From: Dehalococcoidia bacterium | GTDB taxonomy: Bacteria; Chloroflexota; Dehalococcoidia; SZUA-161 | Assembly: GCA_030619685.1 (NCBI GenBank) | Contig: JAUXAX010000048.1 | Span: 1 to 15,950, forward strand | Direction of reading: 5' to 3' | DNA: 15,950 nt | In this document: positions 14,318-15,950 of the stretch, one piece after another | Layout: the number at the start of each line of letters is the position of its first letter | Position numbering within the stretch: the stretch's first letter is position 1 | Notes under the pieces: generated by a model | The model's input: only the letters and a program-made list of their open reading frames with translations | Database searches by the model: none | Told to the model about the DNA's origin: nothing | Translations under genes and position numbers: made by a program

Positions 14318-14388
14318 TCTATATTCACCTCCTTTCTGTTAAGACTCATCGTGTCACTTCCTATTCTATTTACCTTATTCACATACAT
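14314..14388 (-). CDS. 24-residue leader ORF coupled to the Ala/Asp repeat gene
   Basis: ATG at 14388 with GGAGGTG five bases upstream opens a 24-codon frame, MYVNKVNRIGSDTMSLNRKE followed by VNIE. Its TGA overlaps the ATG of the repeat-protein gene as ATGA. The downstream ribosome site lies inside this frame (RKEV codons). The double strong ribosome site and exact overlap suggest a translated leader coupled to the main gene. The peptide is basic and has no signal sequence or known attenuator motif. A longer in-frame start at 14571 exists but lacks support and crosses the terminator-like hairpin. Chance is possible for so short a frame. Confidence 0.45.
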   Translation of the reverse strand: MYVNKVNRIGSDTMSLNRKEVNIE

Positions 14389-14448
14389 CCACCTCCGTTC
14401 TTCGCCACATAGCACCAGCACTGAGATGCGTGAACATCTCCCGTGTGG

Positions 14449-14533
14449 TATAATAAATATGCACAAGGTGTTCCCGCACCACGTGTCACGGCTCCCGCAG
14501 TTTCCGGCTGCGCGGAGCCACTTTTTTCTTTTT
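14449..14533 (+). ncRNA. Candidate small RNA: extended -10 followed by intrinsic terminator
   Basis: TGGTATAAT (14446-14454) is a perfect extended -10 (TG-n-TATAAT); no good -35 is visible. Transcription would begin near 14461. At 14490-14500 GGCTCCCGCAG pairs with CTGCGCGGAGCC (14508-14519), 11 pairs with one bulged C and a TTTCCGG loop, followed by ACTTTTTTCTTTTT. This is a textbook intrinsic terminator with no plus-strand gene before it. The predicted RNA is about 70 bases and antisense to the leader of the Ala/Asp repeat gene. Confidence 0.4.
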
Positions 14534-15394
14534 AGCTTCCACGAACAGAAGTACTTTGCATAAAATACCATACAAAGTAGAGCAAGTCAAGCGAACGGGA
14601 GCTACTCTAAGTTACCTTTTCCCACTAATTATGGTGCTTCCGCTCCCACCGAGGCAGTACTTTCGTAACAGGACTATCTTAACAGGACTACACTCTGTCA
14701 AGTCAGGCCATTTGCGTGCTCAGGTAAGGCACGATAGCTATGGTGGCGACAGCATGGCTAAAGAATATAGGTGGGTTTTTCTCTCGCTTGAAGATGATCT
14801 TAATCGCGTTGCGCTCTGAGAAAGCTATCGGACACCACGCGGTTCAACCCAATGTCCTATCATGTAAAAGTTCTCAAGGTGGGACAATGCTTTTCTTAAT
14901 ACGCTACTTCCAAGTTTTTGGTGTGACTATCCATCCTTTCAGAGGTACCCCGCCTATCGCCTGTATAACGAATGGAAAGGGACCGGCGTAGCCAATGATG
15001 CTCCGCTGTAGATTCTGCGAACACCAGTACGACCCCATGACCAAAAAGAATCTCGCCAAGGAAGGAGGCTCGAAAAAGTGTAGGTAAAGTTAAGATCATC
15101 CGACTTGCGTTTCGCCGAATGACAGTTACAATAGTAATAACAGTGGTGCGTACGATAGTATCGCCGATAGGTGCCAAATACCAGCTAATCCGTTTCGCCT
15201 GTCTGCGTTTGTCCCGCTGGGGAGTAGACCTCCCAGAGAGGCGCGGGCCGAGGCAAATGAAGAAACGGCACCTGTTCTGGTTTGGCAATGTTGTGCCATC
15301 TACTCATGAAATGTGACTTGACCACCCCCCAGGCCACAGCCAATTACACAGCAGCAGGTGATTGAAGTCAGACAAGCAAACCAGCGAGTTTACT
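14534..15394. other. About 0.86 kb without a convincing gene
   Basis: No long open frame with a ribosome site and recognisable protein is seen on either strand. The short frames (for example the 21-codon one at 14754 and the frame at 14888) have no family resemblance. I see an 11-base direct repeat TAACAGGACTA at 14666-14676 and 14680-14690, a small inverted repeat TGGCA/TGCCA near 15282-15297, and a Cys-containing short frame (next entry). No tRNA, IS ends or CRISPR are visible. It must hold the promoter of the FN3-like gene, but I could not place one with confidence. Confidence 0.5.
14995..15087 (+). pseudogene. Possible zinc-ribbon fragment (30 codons)
   Basis: The frame reads MMLRCRFCEH and on to GGSKKCR, with CxxC (C5, C8) and a lone C29 just before the stop, as if the second half of a zinc ribbon were lost. 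The ribosome site is poor (GGAAAGGGA is about 16 bases upstream). It could be a gene remnant or chance. Confidence 0.2.
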
Positions 15395-15950
15395 ATGGCA
15401 AGGATTAAGGAAAGGGTTTTGGGACGAAGCCACGTTATCTCAGCCGCTTGCGTCTGCCTGCTGCTGGCATCCATCTTGCTGCCAGCGCCAGTTAGCGCCG
15501 AGACCACACCACCAGAGGTGACCACCAATCCCGCCACTGATGTGACCACCGATTCAGCTACTCTACATGGTAATCTCACCAGCATGGGCACCGCCTCTTC
15601 CGGTAACGTTTCCTTCGAGTACGGCAAGACCATGGGGTACGGCAACGTGACCCTCCCGCAAACCCTCACCGCCAACGGTACCTTCAGTGCGCCCATCAGC
15701 GGCCTCGACCCAGGCACTACCTACCACTTCAGGGCCAAGGCTGTCGGCAACGGCACCGCTGTGGGCAGTGACATGCAATTTACCACCGGCACTACTCCAC
15801 CATCCGTTACCACTAATGCCGCCACCAGCGTGACGACCAACTCGGCTACCCTGAATGGTAACCTCACCAGCTTGGGCACCGCTTCTTCCGTTGATGTATC
15901 CTTCGAGTACGGCCTAACTGACAGCTATGGCAGCGAGACTACACCACAAA
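15395..15950 (+). CDS. Secreted FN3-like repeat protein (5' part only)
   Basis: The frame is open from ATG 15395 to the window end (185 codons, no stop). It starts with a long signal peptide: basic MARIKERVLGR, hydrophobic core (ISAACVCLLLASILLP) and VSA before the likely cleavage at 35/36. Then come Thr-rich beta-sandwich repeats of 96 residues: TTPPEVTTNPATDV at 37 recurs as TTPPSVTTNAATSV at 133, each followed by SATLxGNLTSxGTASS and VSFEYG, and the first by LDPGTTYHFRAKAVGNG and FTTG. These match fibronectin-type-III-like modules of secreted bacterial surface proteins, used for adhesion or polymer binding. The ATG lacks a strong ribosome site; a TTG nine codons on has AAGGAAAGGG upstream but would lose the basic n-region. 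The full length and any anchor lie outside the window. Confidence 0.8.
   Translation, partial: MARIKERVLGRSHVISAACVCLLLASILLPAPVSAETTPPEVTTNPATDVTTDSATLHGNLTSMGTASSGNVSFEYGKTMGYGNVTLPQTLTANGTFSAPISGLDPGTTYHFRAKAVGNGTAVGSDMQFTTGTTPPSVTTNAATSVTTNSATLNGNLTSLGTASSVDVSFEYGLTDSYGSETTPQ

Noticed and set aside
14846..14868. tRNA-like T-arm sequence (GGTTCAACCC)
   Set aside because: No matching acceptor, D or anticodon stems could be found around it.
15304..15778. Minus-strand frames opposite the FN3-like gene
   Set aside because: The plus-strand frame has a signal peptide and 96-residue repeats; the opposite frames are shadows.

Overview
The window looks like a moderately G+C-rich bacterial chromosome segment, probably from the Chloroflexota (a Dehalococcoidia-like anaerobe). 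This is an inference from gene content: a 2-hydroxyacyl-CoA-dehydratase-type activase next to plsX, paired acyl-CoA dehydrogenases, a nicotinamidase/nicotinate phosphoribosyltransferase pair, and FN3-like secreted repeat proteins. No rRNA or ribosomal protein gene is present to settle the taxonomy.

Left part (1-6216, minus strand): a good sigma-70-type promoter at 6188-6216 drives speD-like, speE-like, pcrA and yraN, which are tightly spaced. A second good promoter at 2015-2043 drives the activase gene, which overlaps plsX (phospholipid synthesis); plsX runs off the left edge. The SpeD homologue lacks the serine that becomes the pyruvoyl cofactor and lacks the catalytic cysteine, yet sits 3 bases from an aminopropyltransferase gene.

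Middle part (6226-11266, plus strand): a near-perfect palindrome separates the divergent promoters. Then come a nicotinamidase-type hydrolase and nicotinate phosphoribosyltransferase (NAD salvage), a stand-alone RAM/AsnC-type ligand-binding domain with its own promoter, two adjacent acyl-CoA dehydrogenases in which only the first keeps a plausible catalytic Glu, a mobile-looking palindromic repeat, a HIT hydrolase, and an intrinsic terminator.

Right part (11287-15950): an envelope/export region. A lipoprotein with nine 34-residue TPRs and a secreted 572-residue Ala/Asp alternating repeat protein lie on the minus strand. The secreted protein is preceded by a 24-codon leader ORF whose stop overlaps its start. 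A plus-strand extended -10 followed by a strong intrinsic terminator suggests a short RNA in that leader region. About 0.9 kb follows with no convincing gene, then the start of a secreted FN3-like repeat protein that runs off the right edge. The Ala/Asp repeat protein and the serine-less SpeD are the two most unusual items.
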